Below, one piece after another: positions 44,568 to 52,983 of a DNA stretch of 64,000 bases (the first letter of the stretch is position 1; each line of letters begins with the position of its first letter). The stretch lies in assembly GCF_014647375.1 (NCBI RefSeq), contig NZ_BMPB01000001.1, positions 1-64,000 on the forward strand. Reading direction: 5' to 3'. The position numbers and the translations under genes are program-made. The DNA is from Parabacteroides faecis (GTDB taxonomy: Bacteria; Bacteroidota; Bacteroidia; Bacteroidales; Tannerellaceae). A model generated the notes under the pieces. It made no database searches and was not told the DNA's origin. It was given only the letters and a program-made list of their open reading frames with translations.

Positions 44568-44900
44568 CTAATGAGAAACCGACTTTGAAAATATATTAAT
44601 GATTATAACCCCGGCTATAATCAGCCCCAGTCCGACCACTGCCGGCAAATCCAGAGACTGTTTGAAAAAGAGGAGTCCGATAAGGGAAATCAGAACAACC
44701 CCTACTCCCGACCAAATCGCGTAAGCAATTCCCACAGGAAGCGTCTTCAGCGTCAATCCCAGAAAATAAAAAGCACAAACATAAGCAATTACCGTGATCA
44801 CCGACGGCACTAGCTTTGTAAATTGAGCAGATGCTTTCAACCCACTTGTTCCTACCACCTCCAGCACTATCGCCAGAAACAGAAAAATAAATTGCTTCAT
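44568..44900 (-). CDS. Small multidrug resistance (SMR) family transporter
   Basis: 110 residues, four transmembrane helices. The essential proton/drug-coupling Glu is in the first helix (AIVLEVVGTSGLKAS), with LPVGIAYAIWSGVGVV and the final helix GLGLIIAGVIIIN typical of EmrE/SugE-like proteins. The family exports cationic compounds or guanidinium. The substrate cannot be fixed from sequence alone. It lies 74 bp upstream of the BACON gene on the same strand. Confidence 0.93.
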   Translation of the reverse strand: MKQFIFLFLAIVLEVVGTSGLKASAQFTKLVPSVITVIAYVCAFYFLGLTLKTLPVGIAYAIWSGVGVVLISLIGLLFFKQSLDLPAVVGLGLIIAGVIIINIFSKSVSH

Positions 44901-45053
44901 AACTTGATATTTCTATTTTGCAGTGCAAAATTAGCAGGTCGGAACCGGATAAAAATTATCCTATGGTAAATTCAACAACAAAGATTATCTAAAGATAGTA
45001 AACATTATGGAACAAAGACCGTACATTTCGACAGCATTTTTCCAATTTATACC

Positions 45054-45061
45054 TATATTTG
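45054..45061 (+). promoter_or_regulatory. -7 element of the DUF418 gene
   Basis: TATATTTG, 34 bp before the ATG at 45096. Confidence 0.5.
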
Positions 45062-45095
45062 CCGTGAATCTATCAATCAATGAAAAACAATCGAT

Positions 45096-46277
45096 ATGCA
45101 AACTCTTTCTAAAATTCCCCGCATCGAGGTGGTAGACGCCCTGCGCGGTTTTGCTGTATTAGCAATTATTCTTGTTCATAATCTGGAACACTTTATCTTC
45201 CCGGTATATCCCGACCCTGCCAGTCAACCGGAATGGCTGAATATCCTGGACGAAGGCGTGTTCAGTGTTACCTTCTCACTTTTTGCGGGGAAAGCGTATG
45301 CTATTTTTTCGTTGCTATTCGGCTTCACATTTTACATTCAATATACCAACCAACAGATAAAAGGGAAAGACTTCGGATACCGTTTCCTCTGGCGCTTGCT
45401 TTTGCTGACCATTTTCGCAACGCTGAACGCAGCCTTTTTCCCGGCAGGAGATGTGTTATTACTATTCTGCGTAGTCGGACTATTCCTCTTCCTCGTCCGC
45501 AAATGGAGCGACAAAGCCGTGCTGATCACTGCGATCATCCTGTTGCTGCAACCTGTCGAATGGTTCCATTACATCGCCAGCCTGTTCAATTCGGAATATA
45601 CCTTACCGAATCTGGGGGTCGGCGATATGTATAAGGAAGTTGCCGAATATACCAAAGAAGGTAATTTCTGGAAATTCATCTGGGGCAATATTACGTTGGG
45701 ACAGAAAGCCAGTTTGTTCTGGGCGATCGGTGCCGGACGCTTCCTGCAAACAGCCGGGTTATTTATGCTGGGATTACTGATCGGCAGAAAGCAACTGTTC
45801 GTTACTTCCGACAACAACACCCGTTTCTGGGTAAAGGCGCTTATCGTCTCTGCGATCCTGTTCTGCCCGCTTTACCAGCTAAAAGTGACGCTGTATGATA
45901 ACAGCGACGCCGTTATGATAAAACAAACAGTCGGTGTCATCCTGGATATGTGGCAGAAATTTGCTTTCACAGCCGTATTGGTTTCCTCTTTCGTCCTGCT
46001 TTATCAGAAAGAATCATTCAAGAAACTGACTTCAGGCTTGCGTTTTTACGGAAAAATGAGTCTGACAAACTATATCTCTCAGTCTATTCTGGGAGCTATC
46101 ATCTATTTCCCGTTCGGATTATACCTGGCTCCTTATTGCGGATACACAGTCAGTCTGCTGATCGGTTTCGTTTTGTTCCTGTTGCAGGTTAGTTTCTGTA
46201 AATGGTGGTTGAAGGGACATAAACAAGGACCACTGGAAGGCATATGGCATAAACTGACCTGGATCAATTACAAATAA
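45096..46277 (+). CDS. DUF418-family membrane protein (YeiB-like)
   Basis: 393 residues with eight to ten hydrophobic helices. It starts with RIEVVDALRGFAVLAIILVH, the heparan-alpha-glucosaminide N-acetyltransferase-like opening shared with DUF418/YeiB proteins, and ends with the DUF418 stretch GKMSLTNYISQSILGAIIYF and a positively charged CKWWLKGHKQGPLE. Family members are inner-membrane proteins, possibly acyltransferase-related. Substrate unknown. Followed by a hairpin repeat. Confidence 0.88.
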   Translation: MQTLSKIPRIEVVDALRGFAVLAIILVHNLEHFIFPVYPDPASQPEWLNILDEGVFSVTFSLFAGKAYAIFSLLFGFTFYIQYTNQQIKGKDFGYRFLWRLLLLTIFATLNAAFFPAGDVLLLFCVVGLFLFLVRKWSDKAVLITAIILLLQPVEWFHYIASLFNSEYTLPNLGVGDMYKEVAEYTKEGNFWKFIWGNITLGQKASLFWAIGAGRFLQTAGLFMLGLLIGRKQLFVTSDNNTRFWVKALIVSAILFCPLYQLKVTLYDNSDAVMIKQTVGVILDMWQKFAFTAVLVSSFVLLYQKESFKKLTSGLRFYGKMSLTNYISQSILGAIIYFPFGLYLAPYCGYTVSLLIGFVLFLLQVSFCKWWLKGHKQGPLEGIWHKLTWINYK

Positions 46278-46290
46278 TATTCATTTCAAA

Positions 46291-46381
46291 AGTTGACAGT
46301 TGACAAATGACAGTTAAACTTCATGCCAGATAAATAAATCTACCGAAAGCCGAAGTAACTATCACTTGTCAACTGTCAACT
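46291..46381. repeat. Dispersed TTGACAGTTGACA-type hairpin repeat, copy 2
   Basis: Left arm 46291-46315 and right arm 46357-46381 are complementary at 23 of 25 positions. It lies between the convergent DUF418 and Rpn genes and is the same repeat family as 16981-17096. It may also act as a bidirectional terminator. Confidence 0.75.
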
Positions 46382-46398
46382 GAAAAATATTTCACATT

Positions 46399-47313
46399 CT
46401 ATAGCTTCTCTATCTCCTCAACCGGCAATCCCGTACATTTTGCAATGTCGGTAATTTTCATACCCATACATTTCATATTGGCAGCTGTCTGGTGTAAGGC
46501 TTCCGCTTTTCCTTCGGCAAGCCCCTCGATCCGGCCTTCCCATTTGGCGGTATCGAGCACGTCGTTCTGGATCATGATCACATTCAGGTGTTCGTCATAC
46601 GCATGACGTTCCTGCGAAGACATCGAATAGTATTTCAGCTTTTCACGTGCTTCACGAAGGCCCGGCGTTGTCGTATCGGGACGGATCGTACCGTCTTTCA
46701 GGTATTTGATCCATTCGTCCAGAGGTGTCGAGGCAACTTTGTCGAACTCGTTTACACGAATCAGGATGTACTCGGGGAAGATCTCAGCCGGCAGGCGGGT
46801 GATGACGGCATCACGGTCACGCATGTTGATTCGCAGACGGTCGCCGGTATGCACACCTGTGAAATGATTCTGCCCATGATAGAAATAATCCGTACCTACA
46901 CCGAGGTCAAAATAAAGGATACTGATGGAGTACACTTTCTTCACTTTCTGATAACCTTCACCCAGCGAGATATGCTCGGTGATGGCTTTGGCTACACCGT
47001 AAAGAATGCGTTCGAGATAATGAACTTCGCGAGTGTTCTGGATTTCAACGATGATAACCTCTCCTTTACTGTTCAAGGCTTTGATATCGACACGATTGAA
47101 TTTGTCGTCGGCACTTTCCTGGTTGCTCTCGCTTTCGAGAATTTCAAGGATACTGACCTCTTCCCGCAGCATGACAGTCAGGAAGCCGTTAAGCACATCG
47201 AAGTTGGCCTTCTGACGCAATAAACGTTTGATGGCCCAATCGAAACGGATATACCGGTCCTGCAATTCTTTTCTTTCATTCTCTGCCATGGCTTTCGGAT
47301 CTGAATTTTTCAT
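46399..47313 (-). CDS. Rpn-type PD-(D/E)XK nuclease / transposase-like protein
   Basis: 304 residues. The N-terminal segment YIRFDWAIKRLLRQKANFDVL and the nuclease core RVDIKALNSKGEVIIVEIQN (Asp ... Glu-x-Gln) match the Rpn/PDDEXK_2 family, which promotes RecA-independent recombination in E. coli and is often labelled transposase. The C-terminal part is helical. No terminal inverted repeats or target duplications flank it, so it is probably a stand-alone gene. A TATCTTTG -7 element on the minus strand (47344-47351) lies 30 bp upstream. Confidence 0.85.
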   Translation of the reverse strand: MKNSDPKAMAENERKELQDRYIRFDWAIKRLLRQKANFDVLNGFLTVMLREEVSILEILESESNQESADDKFNRVDIKALNSKGEVIIVEIQNTREVHYLERILYGVAKAITEHISLGEGYQKVKKVYSISILYFDLGVGTDYFYHGQNHFTGVHTGDRLRINMRDRDAVITRLPAEIFPEYILIRVNEFDKVASTPLDEWIKYLKDGTIRPDTTTPGLREAREKLKYYSMSSQERHAYDEHLNVIMIQNDVLDTAKWEGRIEGLAEGKAEALHQTAANMKCMGMKITDIAKCTGLPVEEIEKL

Positions 47314-47560
47314 AATTAAGTGTTTTATGTGTTACGTAATTCACAAAGATATACATCTTTCATGGATGAATAGACACATTCGGCCCTTTTTTATATCATA
47401 ACGCCTCATCCCACTCATTAAAAAACGCATCCCGTTAGCGGATACCCTACTTCCATTCGAATCTTCCTCTTACTTTTTTATCCGGAAACTATAATCTATT
47501 TTCATGAAAGTAGTTGCTTTTTGTTGCCGGGATGCCCGTCTTAGCCCTTTTCACACCCCC

Positions 47561-47611
47561 ATCCCGACGATGCTCACACCCGGGTGTCGAGGATATTGAG
47601 ACCCGGGTGTC
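47561..47611. repeat. Intergenic CCCGGGTGTC repeat cluster
   Basis: Three imperfect 23-25-bp units begin near 47550, 47574 and 47599. The second contains the palindrome ACACCCGGGTGT (47576-47587) and the third GACCCGGGTGTC (47600-47611). High GC in an AT-rich gap between the Rpn and XRE genes. The rest of 47352-47697 shows no gene. Confidence 0.55.
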
Positions 47612-47697
47612 AAACAACATTAATTATTATATCTCTGACTTTTAACTATATAATCATTCAAGAAAAGACACTGTCTATTCAACTTTCAAAATAGGCA

Positions 47698-47805
47698 ATG
47701 ATAGTCCTATGATAGTTGAATGATAGTTAAAAACGGGAACTATCATAAAATAACAAACTGATTATATATCACTTACACAGAATAATGATAGTATGATAGA
47801 TGATA
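47698..47805. repeat. ATGATAG repeat cluster with 11-bp phasing
   Basis: ATGATAG occurs at 47698, 47709 and 47720, exactly 11 bp apart, then inverted (AACTATCAT at 47738-47746). Further copies are at 47785 and 47793, with a partial at 47800. It lies directly downstream of the XRE gene. The spacing of about one helical turn is typical of cooperative protein binding. Confidence 0.65.
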
Positions 47806-47819
47806 TTACATTTTTCTAT

Positions 47820-48266
47820 TTATTTCTTCTCGTTCAATAACTTCTCTAATAAGGCTACTTTCTCTTTTTCATTAGCCATCATACGTTCGTATAAGGAGGC
47901 GTTCTCTTTGGTAAGTTCGAGAATTTGTTCTACAGGATGAATTTGCCTATTGTCATTTATTTCACCGTTATTACAGCCTATAGCATTATTATTACTTCCA
48001 CTTTCGAATTTATTATTCTCAAAAATTACAGAAATTGGTGCTTCTTCCATATTTTCAATAACTTCCGGTGTAACTTTCAGGATAGCCGCAATTTTATCCA
48101 TATATTCTTTTTTTATTACAGGCTGCTGTTCCAGTCGGGAAACACATTGTTGGTTGACGCCCAATTCATTGGCCAGCGTTTCCTGTTTCATACCCTCATA
48201 CCGACGTATCCTTCTGACATTAACACCCTGATGAACATTCCTATCCTTTACATTTTCCGTATTCAT
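47820..48266 (-). CDS. XRE-family helix-turn-helix regulator
   Basis: 148 residues. HTH at about 15-70: GVNVRRIRRYEGMKQETLAN, then ELGVNQQCVSRLEQQ and AAILKVTPEVIENMEE. A middle Asn/Gly-rich linker (SGSNNNAIGCNNGEINDN) leads to a C-terminal coiled coil (VEQILELTKENASLYERM and onward) likely used for dimerisation. Many such proteins repress their own gene or a neighbour. A TATATTTG -7 element on the minus strand (48293-48300) lies 26 bp upstream. The ATGATAG repeat cluster sits just past the stop and may be its target. Confidence 0.87.
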   Translation of the reverse strand: MNTENVKDRNVHQGVNVRRIRRYEGMKQETLANELGVNQQCVSRLEQQPVIKKEYMDKIAAILKVTPEVIENMEEAPISVIFENNKFESGSNNNAIGCNNGEINDNRQIHPVEQILELTKENASLYERMMANEKEKVALLEKLLNEKK

Positions 48267-48505
48267 ATTATTATCTTATTTTAAGAGTGAAACAAATATA
48301 TGAACAAATCTCCATATTTCGATGAAGATGCAAGGATATAACAGAACGTTCCGCCTTTTTTCTCATTGCATCAAAGAGTAAAACACTCACACTCCGATAG
48401 TATTTTACAAATAAAGCCGCTATAGCCATTCAATATAAGGAACAGGAAAGGGAAATCGTTCTTAGCGCAGAATATAAACAAGACATGCCTGTTTTAATTC
48501 CATTT

Positions 48506-48562
48506 TGTGCAAATGTTTTCGCACACACATTGTAGGATATTAAATATAATCTACTACTTTTG
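48506..48562 (+). promoter_or_regulatory. Promoter and candidate operator of the kdgK-eda-uxaC operon
   Basis: TACTTTTG at 48555-48562 is the -7 element; an ATTG 22 bp upstream is a weak -33. The inverted repeat TGTGC-n10-GCACA (48506-48525) lies just upstream, a form compatible with LacI- or CRP-type operators. Which regulator binds is unknown. The rest of 48301-48505 shows nothing. Confidence 0.5.
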
Positions 48563-48586
48563 CACTGGAATATAAAAGTTTATGCC

Positions 48587-49630
48587 ATGGATAAAAAAGT
48601 AATCACCTTTGGAGAGATAATGCTTAGACTGGCCACACCAGATTATCTCCGTTTCAATCAGACAAATCAACTGAATGCTACCTTCGGAGGTGGCGAAGCA
48701 AACGTTGCCGTATCGTTGGCAAATTATGGAATCGACACTGAGTTCGTTACTCGTTTGCCGAAAAATGATATTGCACGTGCCTGCGTAATGGATTTACGTA
48801 AATATGGTGTCGGAACCTCTCACATCGTTTACGGAGGCGACCGTCTGGGTATCTATTTCCTGGAAACAGGAGCCGTAGCCCGCGCCAGTAAAGTTGTTTA
48901 CGACCGTGCTCATTCTTCTATCGCTGAAATAGAACCGGGAATGATCAACTGGGAAGAAGTACTGAAAGATGCTTCCTGGTTCCACTGGACCGGTATCACT
49001 CCGGCTATCTCACAAGGTGCTGCCGATGCCTGTCTGGAAGCGATTCAGGCTGCCAATAAACTGGGCGTACCTGTATCCTGCGACCTGAACTACCGCAAAA
49101 ATCTCTGGAAATACGGAAAGAAGGCTTCTGAAGTAATGCCCGAACTGGTTGCCGGTTGCGATGTGATCCTGGGCAACGAGGAAGATGCGGAAAAGGTATT
49201 CGGTATCAAGCCGGAAGGTTTCGATGTGGCACAGACTGAAGGCCAGGTGAATGCAGCCGAATTTGAATCGGTATGTACACAACTGATGGCTAAATTCCCA
49301 CGCGCAAAGAAAGTGATCATCACCTTGCGCGGTTCTATCAACGCCAACCACAATACATGGGGAGGCGTTTTATATGCGGATGGTAAACTGTATCAGTCTC
49401 GCCGTTACGATATTACCCACATCGTCGACCGTGTCGGTGGCGGTGACTCTTTCATGGGCGGCCTGATCTACGGTCTGCTTACTTATACGACTGACGACCA
49501 GAAAGCACTCGACTTTGCTGTTGCCGCTTCCTGCCTGAAACATACCATCTACGGCGACTTCAACCAGGTTACCGTCGACGAAGTGGAAAAACTGATGGAA
49601 GGCGACGGGTCAGGACGCGTTTCAAGATAG
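48587..49630 (+). CDS. kdgK: 2-dehydro-3-deoxygluconokinase (KDG kinase)
   Basis: 347 residues from the ATG at 48587 (MDKKVITFGEIMLRL). An upstream in-frame TTG at 48560 lies within the promoter and is rejected. PfkB/ribokinase fold with FGGGEANVAVSLANYG near the N-terminus and the ATP/catalytic signature DRVGGGDSFMGGLIYG with the catalytic Asp. It phosphorylates 2-keto-3-deoxygluconate to KDPG in uronate catabolism, the role supported by eda and uxaC downstream. The gap to eda holds a short TTGACAGTTGACAG repeat. Confidence 0.93.
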   Translation: MDKKVITFGEIMLRLATPDYLRFNQTNQLNATFGGGEANVAVSLANYGIDTEFVTRLPKNDIARACVMDLRKYGVGTSHIVYGGDRLGIYFLETGAVARASKVVYDRAHSSIAEIEPGMINWEEVLKDASWFHWTGITPAISQGAADACLEAIQAANKLGVPVSCDLNYRKNLWKYGKKASEVMPELVAGCDVILGNEEDAEKVFGIKPEGFDVAQTEGQVNAAEFESVCTQLMAKFPRAKKVIITLRGSINANHNTWGGVLYADGKLYQSRRYDITHIVDRVGGGDSFMGGLIYGLLTYTTDDQKALDFAVAASCLKHTIYGDFNQVTVDEVEKLMEGDGSGRVSR

Positions 49631-49637
49631 TTGAAAA

Positions 49638-49651
49638 TTGACAGTTGACAG
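49638..49651. repeat. Partial copy of the TTGACAGTTGACA repeat
   Basis: TTGACAGTTGACAG lies between kdgK and eda, a single arm of the hairpin repeats at 16981-17096 and 46291-46381. Confidence 0.55.
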
Positions 49652-49677
49652 TAATATAATTAAGAATATACATAATT

Positions 49678-50346
49678 ATGGCCAGATTTAATAAATTACA
49701 GGTATTGAATGCGATGATCAGCACCGGCATGGTACCTGTTTACTACAATAGTGATATAGAAACAGCGAAACAAGTAGTGAAAGCTTGTTACGATGGCGGT
49801 GTCCGTGCATTCGAATTTACAAACCGTGGTGATTTTGCGCACGAAGTATTTGCCGAACTGGTAAAATATGCAGCAAAAGAATGTCCGGAAATGATCCTGG
49901 GTATCGGTTCAATCGTCGATCCGGCTACTGCCGCATTGTTCCTGCAACTGGGAGCAAACTTCGTGGTAGGTCCGTTGTTCAATCCGGAAATTGCAAAAGT
50001 ATGTAACCGCCGTCTGGTTCCTTATACTCCAGGATGCGGTTCTGTTTCCGAGATCGGTTTTGCCCAGGAAGTAGGATGCGACCTGTGCAAGGTTTTCCCT
50101 GCCGGAAACGTAGGCGGTCCTTCCTTCGTAAAAAATATGAAAGCGCCGATGCCCTGGTCGCTGATCATGGCAACCGGAGCTGTAGAACCGACAGAAGAGA
50201 ACCTGTCAGGCTGGTTCAAAGCCGGCGTTACCTGTGTAGGTATGGGTTCCAAACTATTCCCGAAAGAAGCGATCGCAGCGAAAGACTGGAAAGCAATCAC
50301 AGACCTTTGTGTCAATGCATTAGAGATCATCAAAAAATACCGTTAA
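49678..50346 (+). CDS. eda: KDPG/KHG aldolase
   Basis: 222 residues, class I aldolase TIM barrel. The catalytic Glu region is RAFEFTNRG, the phosphate-binding region ends [10 protein letters not shown], and the Schiff-base Lys is in [14 protein letters not shown]. It splits KDPG into pyruvate and glyceraldehyde 3-phosphate. It follows kdgK by 47 bp and precedes uxaC by 3 bp, completing the uronate/Entner-Doudoroff lower branch. Confidence 0.95.
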   Translation: MARFNKLQVLNAMISTGMVPVYYNSDIETAKQVVKACYDGGVRAFEFTNRGDFAHEVFAELVKYAAKECPEMILGIGSIVDPATAALFLQLGANFVVGPLFNPEIAKVCNRRLVPYTPGCGSVSEIGFAQEVGCDLCKVFPAGNVGGPSFVKNMKAPMPWSLIMATGAVEPTEENLSGWFKAGVTCVGMGSKLFPKEAIAAKDWKAITDLCVNALEIIKKYR

Positions 50347-50349
50347 GTT

Positions 50350-51753
50350 ATGAAACCATTTCTTGATTCAGATTTCCTGCTACAGACGGAGACAGCACAA
50401 AAGCTGTACCACGAGCATGCAGAGAAAATGCCGATCATCGACTATCACTGTCATTTGATCCCGCAACAAATAGCCGACAATTATCAATTTGCCGACCTGA
50501 CAGAGATTTGGCTGGGCGGAGACCATTACAAATGGCGTGCCATGCGTGCAAACGGTGTTCCCGAAGAATATATTACCGGCAATAAACCGGCTTTTGAGAA
50601 ATTCCAGAAATGGGCAGACACGCTGCAACATGCGATGCGTAACCCGCTTTACCACTGGACTCATCTGGAACTGAGCCGCATATTCGGTGTCGACAAGGTG
50701 TTGAATCCTTCCACGGCACGCGAAATATACGACGAATGTACCGCCAAACTGCAAACCCCGGAATTCCGTGCACAAGCCATCATGGAGCGCATGAATGTAG
50801 AGGTAGTCTGTACGACCGACGATCCGGTCGATTCGCTGGAATATCACAAAGCCATCCGCAACACCTCGTTGAAGACCAAAGTTCTTCCTACCTGGCGTCC
50901 GGATAAAGCGATGGCGATCGACAATACGGTTGCCTACAACGAATATCTTGGTAAACTGGAAGCGGCATCCGACACGACAATCCTTTCTTTCAAGGATCTG
51001 CTGGGTGCTTTGCAGAAACGTCACGATTATTTTGCTGCCGAAGGCTGTCGCGTGTCCGACCACGGTCTGACCACGTTCTATGCCGCACCGTATACGAATG
51101 CCGAAATCGAAGCGATCTTCATGAAAGCACGTATGAACAAAGCTTTAACGGCTGAAGAAGTGGATAAATTCCGTTCTGCCATCCTGTATGAGCTGGCTGT
51201 TATGGATGCAAAAACCGACTGGGTACAGCAGTTCCACATCGGTCCGACGCGCAACAACAATGCCCGTATGTTCAAACTGTTAGGTCCTGATACCGGATAC
51301 GATGCGATCGACGATGCACCGGTTGCGGTTCCGATGATCCATTTCCTGAGCCGCCTGGAAGAAGAAGGAATGTTGGCGAAGTCGATCTTCTACAACCTGA
51401 ATCCGAAAGACAGCGCTGTCATGATGACTACAGCTTACAGCTTCAATGACGGCTCACAACCGGGCAAGATGCAGTATGGTGCAGGCTGGTGGTTCCTCGA
51501 TCAGATACACGGTATGGAAGCTCAGATGAATACACTTTCCGACCTAGGCTTATTGAGCCGCTTTGTCGGCATGTTGACCGATTCACGCAGTTTCCTGTCT
51601 TATCCGCGTCACGAATATTTCCGCCGTATCCTTTGCAATATGCTGGGTAAGGAGGTAGAAAACGGCGAATTGCCTGTTTCTGAAATTCCTTTCATCGGCA
51701 AGATGGTAGAAGATATCAGCTATCAGAATGCGAAAGAGTATTTCGGATTCTAA
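50350..51753 (+). CDS. uxaC: Glucuronate isomerase (uronate isomerase)
   Basis: 467 residues, normal length. The amidohydrolase-like metal motif is at the start (IIDYHCHLIPQQIADN), with CTTDDPVDS, the conserved RNNNARMFKLLGPDTGYD, and LTDSRSFLSYPRHEYFRR near the end. It interconverts glucuronate/fructuronate and galacturonate/tagaturonate. Only three bases separate it from eda, so translation is coupled. UxuA/UxuB or UxaA/B are not in this window. Confidence 0.96.
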   Translation: MKPFLDSDFLLQTETAQKLYHEHAEKMPIIDYHCHLIPQQIADNYQFADLTEIWLGGDHYKWRAMRANGVPEEYITGNKPAFEKFQKWADTLQHAMRNPLYHWTHLELSRIFGVDKVLNPSTAREIYDECTAKLQTPEFRAQAIMERMNVEVVCTTDDPVDSLEYHKAIRNTSLKTKVLPTWRPDKAMAIDNTVAYNEYLGKLEAASDTTILSFKDLLGALQKRHDYFAAEGCRVSDHGLTTFYAAPYTNAEIEAIFMKARMNKALTAEEVDKFRSAILYELAVMDAKTDWVQQFHIGPTRNNNARMFKLLGPDTGYDAIDDAPVAVPMIHFLSRLEEEGMLAKSIFYNLNPKDSAVMMTTAYSFNDGSQPGKMQYGAGWWFLDQIHGMEAQMNTLSDLGLLSRFVGMLTDSRSFLSYPRHEYFRRILCNMLGKEVENGELPVSEIPFIGKMVEDISYQNAKEYFGF

Positions 51754-51763
51754 TACAATAAAA

Positions 51764-51799
51764 GAAGTACGCCAATCGATTATTCTTTTGGCGTACTTC
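51764..51799. terminator. Bidirectional terminator between uxaC and the discoidin lipoprotein
   Basis: Perfect arms GAAGTACGCCAA (51764-51775) and TTGGCGTACTTC (51788-51799), AT-rich on both sides, between two convergent operons. Confidence 0.8.
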
Positions 51800-51828
51800 A
51801 ATACTTAAATTAGTACTATGAAAAACGA

Positions 51829-52956
51829 TCACTTGCCATAAATATACACTTCTGCAATGTTAGTAAAAGGTTCACGGTTACTATCTGGCAAGAGAATTTT
51901 AAGATAACGGCCCTGGCTTGTATCTATGGATCCGGGAATGGGTAATTCCAAACTATCACCATCACCGAACACTCCGGTTACCAACTGAACCCAATCTGTA
52001 GCATTGGCATCCGGACTATTTCCTACATAAATTTCAACACTTTTCGTATCGGTGGTACCGGAACGGCGATAAACTTCTATTTTCGACATTTCTTTCGGTG
52101 ATTCCATATCTATAACAGCCCAATGCGGCAGAGGCGTATCACCATCCGTATAATTGGAGTGCCACCAGGTATCCAGTTTTCCGTCAATGATCGCGTCCTT
52201 TCCACCACCGTCGCTGGCTGTTTCATCGGAAACAGTTACCGTCCAGCCGCTACGGTCGAACTTGTATTCGGCAGGAAAAGCCTCGTCATACTTACTCCAT
52301 GCCGTATAGAAAGTATCGATCGACTCTTCTTCCGGAATGAATAAAGAACGAAACTCAAACTCTTCACCCGCCTTGGCATCCGGACAGAATGTTGTATATT
52401 CTTCCGACGGCATCCGGATAATACTTTCCGTACCATCATTTTTTATGTATCTGACCTCATTGGCCAATAAGCCTTCCGCAGCGGAATACCATTCCACCGA
52501 CGCCCCCTTGTCCGTAAGCGAGATATTTTTTATACGACGGTCCATTAGCGTTGCCAGATAATTCTTACCATAGGAAGTTCCGAAGTCCGTTACAGACAAA
52601 GAACGATGGTCGAAATTATCCACCAGTTGTACTGTGAATGTATATGACTTCTCTTCCATGTTATCCAATACGACCTCGATGCTGTCATAACTTGAATTAA
52701 AGGATACCGGAATAAGCAACGAATCCAATCCGTCGTTCCAATACAGATTCACCGATTTCACGTTCGGAGAATTATATGCCCTGCAAAAAAACAGAATACG
52801 CTCTTTTCCCGCAATAAACGCTATTGAATCCGGTTTAGGAGCATAAATGATCTCTCCGCCTTCAATATATTCTTTATGCACATCCATAAAATCTTCACAG
52901 GAAGTAATCAGGAGAGTGCATGCAATAAATACTAATAAACTATATATTCTTTTCAT
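51829..52956 (-). CDS. DUF4998 lipoprotein with discoidin (F5/8 type C) domain
   Basis: 375 residues; lipobox Cys20 (LLITSC). The N-terminal half (about 25-210) resembles DUF4998. The C-terminal half (about 225-375) is a discoidin-type domain: DAIIDGKLDTWWHSNY, PHWAVIDMESPKEMSKIEVY, GRYLKILLPDS. Such domains bind sugars at the cell surface. It is the last gene of the second SusC/SusD operon and is probably a surface glycan-binding protein. Confidence 0.87.
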   Translation of the reverse strand: MKRIYSLLVFIACTLLITSCEDFMDVHKEYIEGGEIIYAPKPDSIAFIAGKERILFFCRAYNSPNVKSVNLYWNDGLDSLLIPVSFNSSYDSIEVVLDNMEEKSYTFTVQLVDNFDHRSLSVTDFGTSYGKNYLATLMDRRIKNISLTDKGASVEWYSAAEGLLANEVRYIKNDGTESIIRMPSEEYTTFCPDAKAGEEFEFRSLFIPEEESIDTFYTAWSKYDEAFPAEYKFDRSGWTVTVSDETASDGGGKDAIIDGKLDTWWHSNYTDGDTPLPHWAVIDMESPKEMSKIEVYRRSGTTDTKSVEIYVGNSPDANATDWVQLVTGVFGDGDSLELPIPGSIDTSQGRYLKILLPDSNREPFTNIAEVYIYGK

Positions 52957-52983
52957 GGTTTATATATTCCTTTTTAATTTATA

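Noticed and set aside
46399-47313. Complete insertion sequence around the Rpn-type gene
   Set aside because: No terminal inverted repeats or target-site duplications; the hairpin at 46291-46381 belongs to a separate dispersed repeat family.
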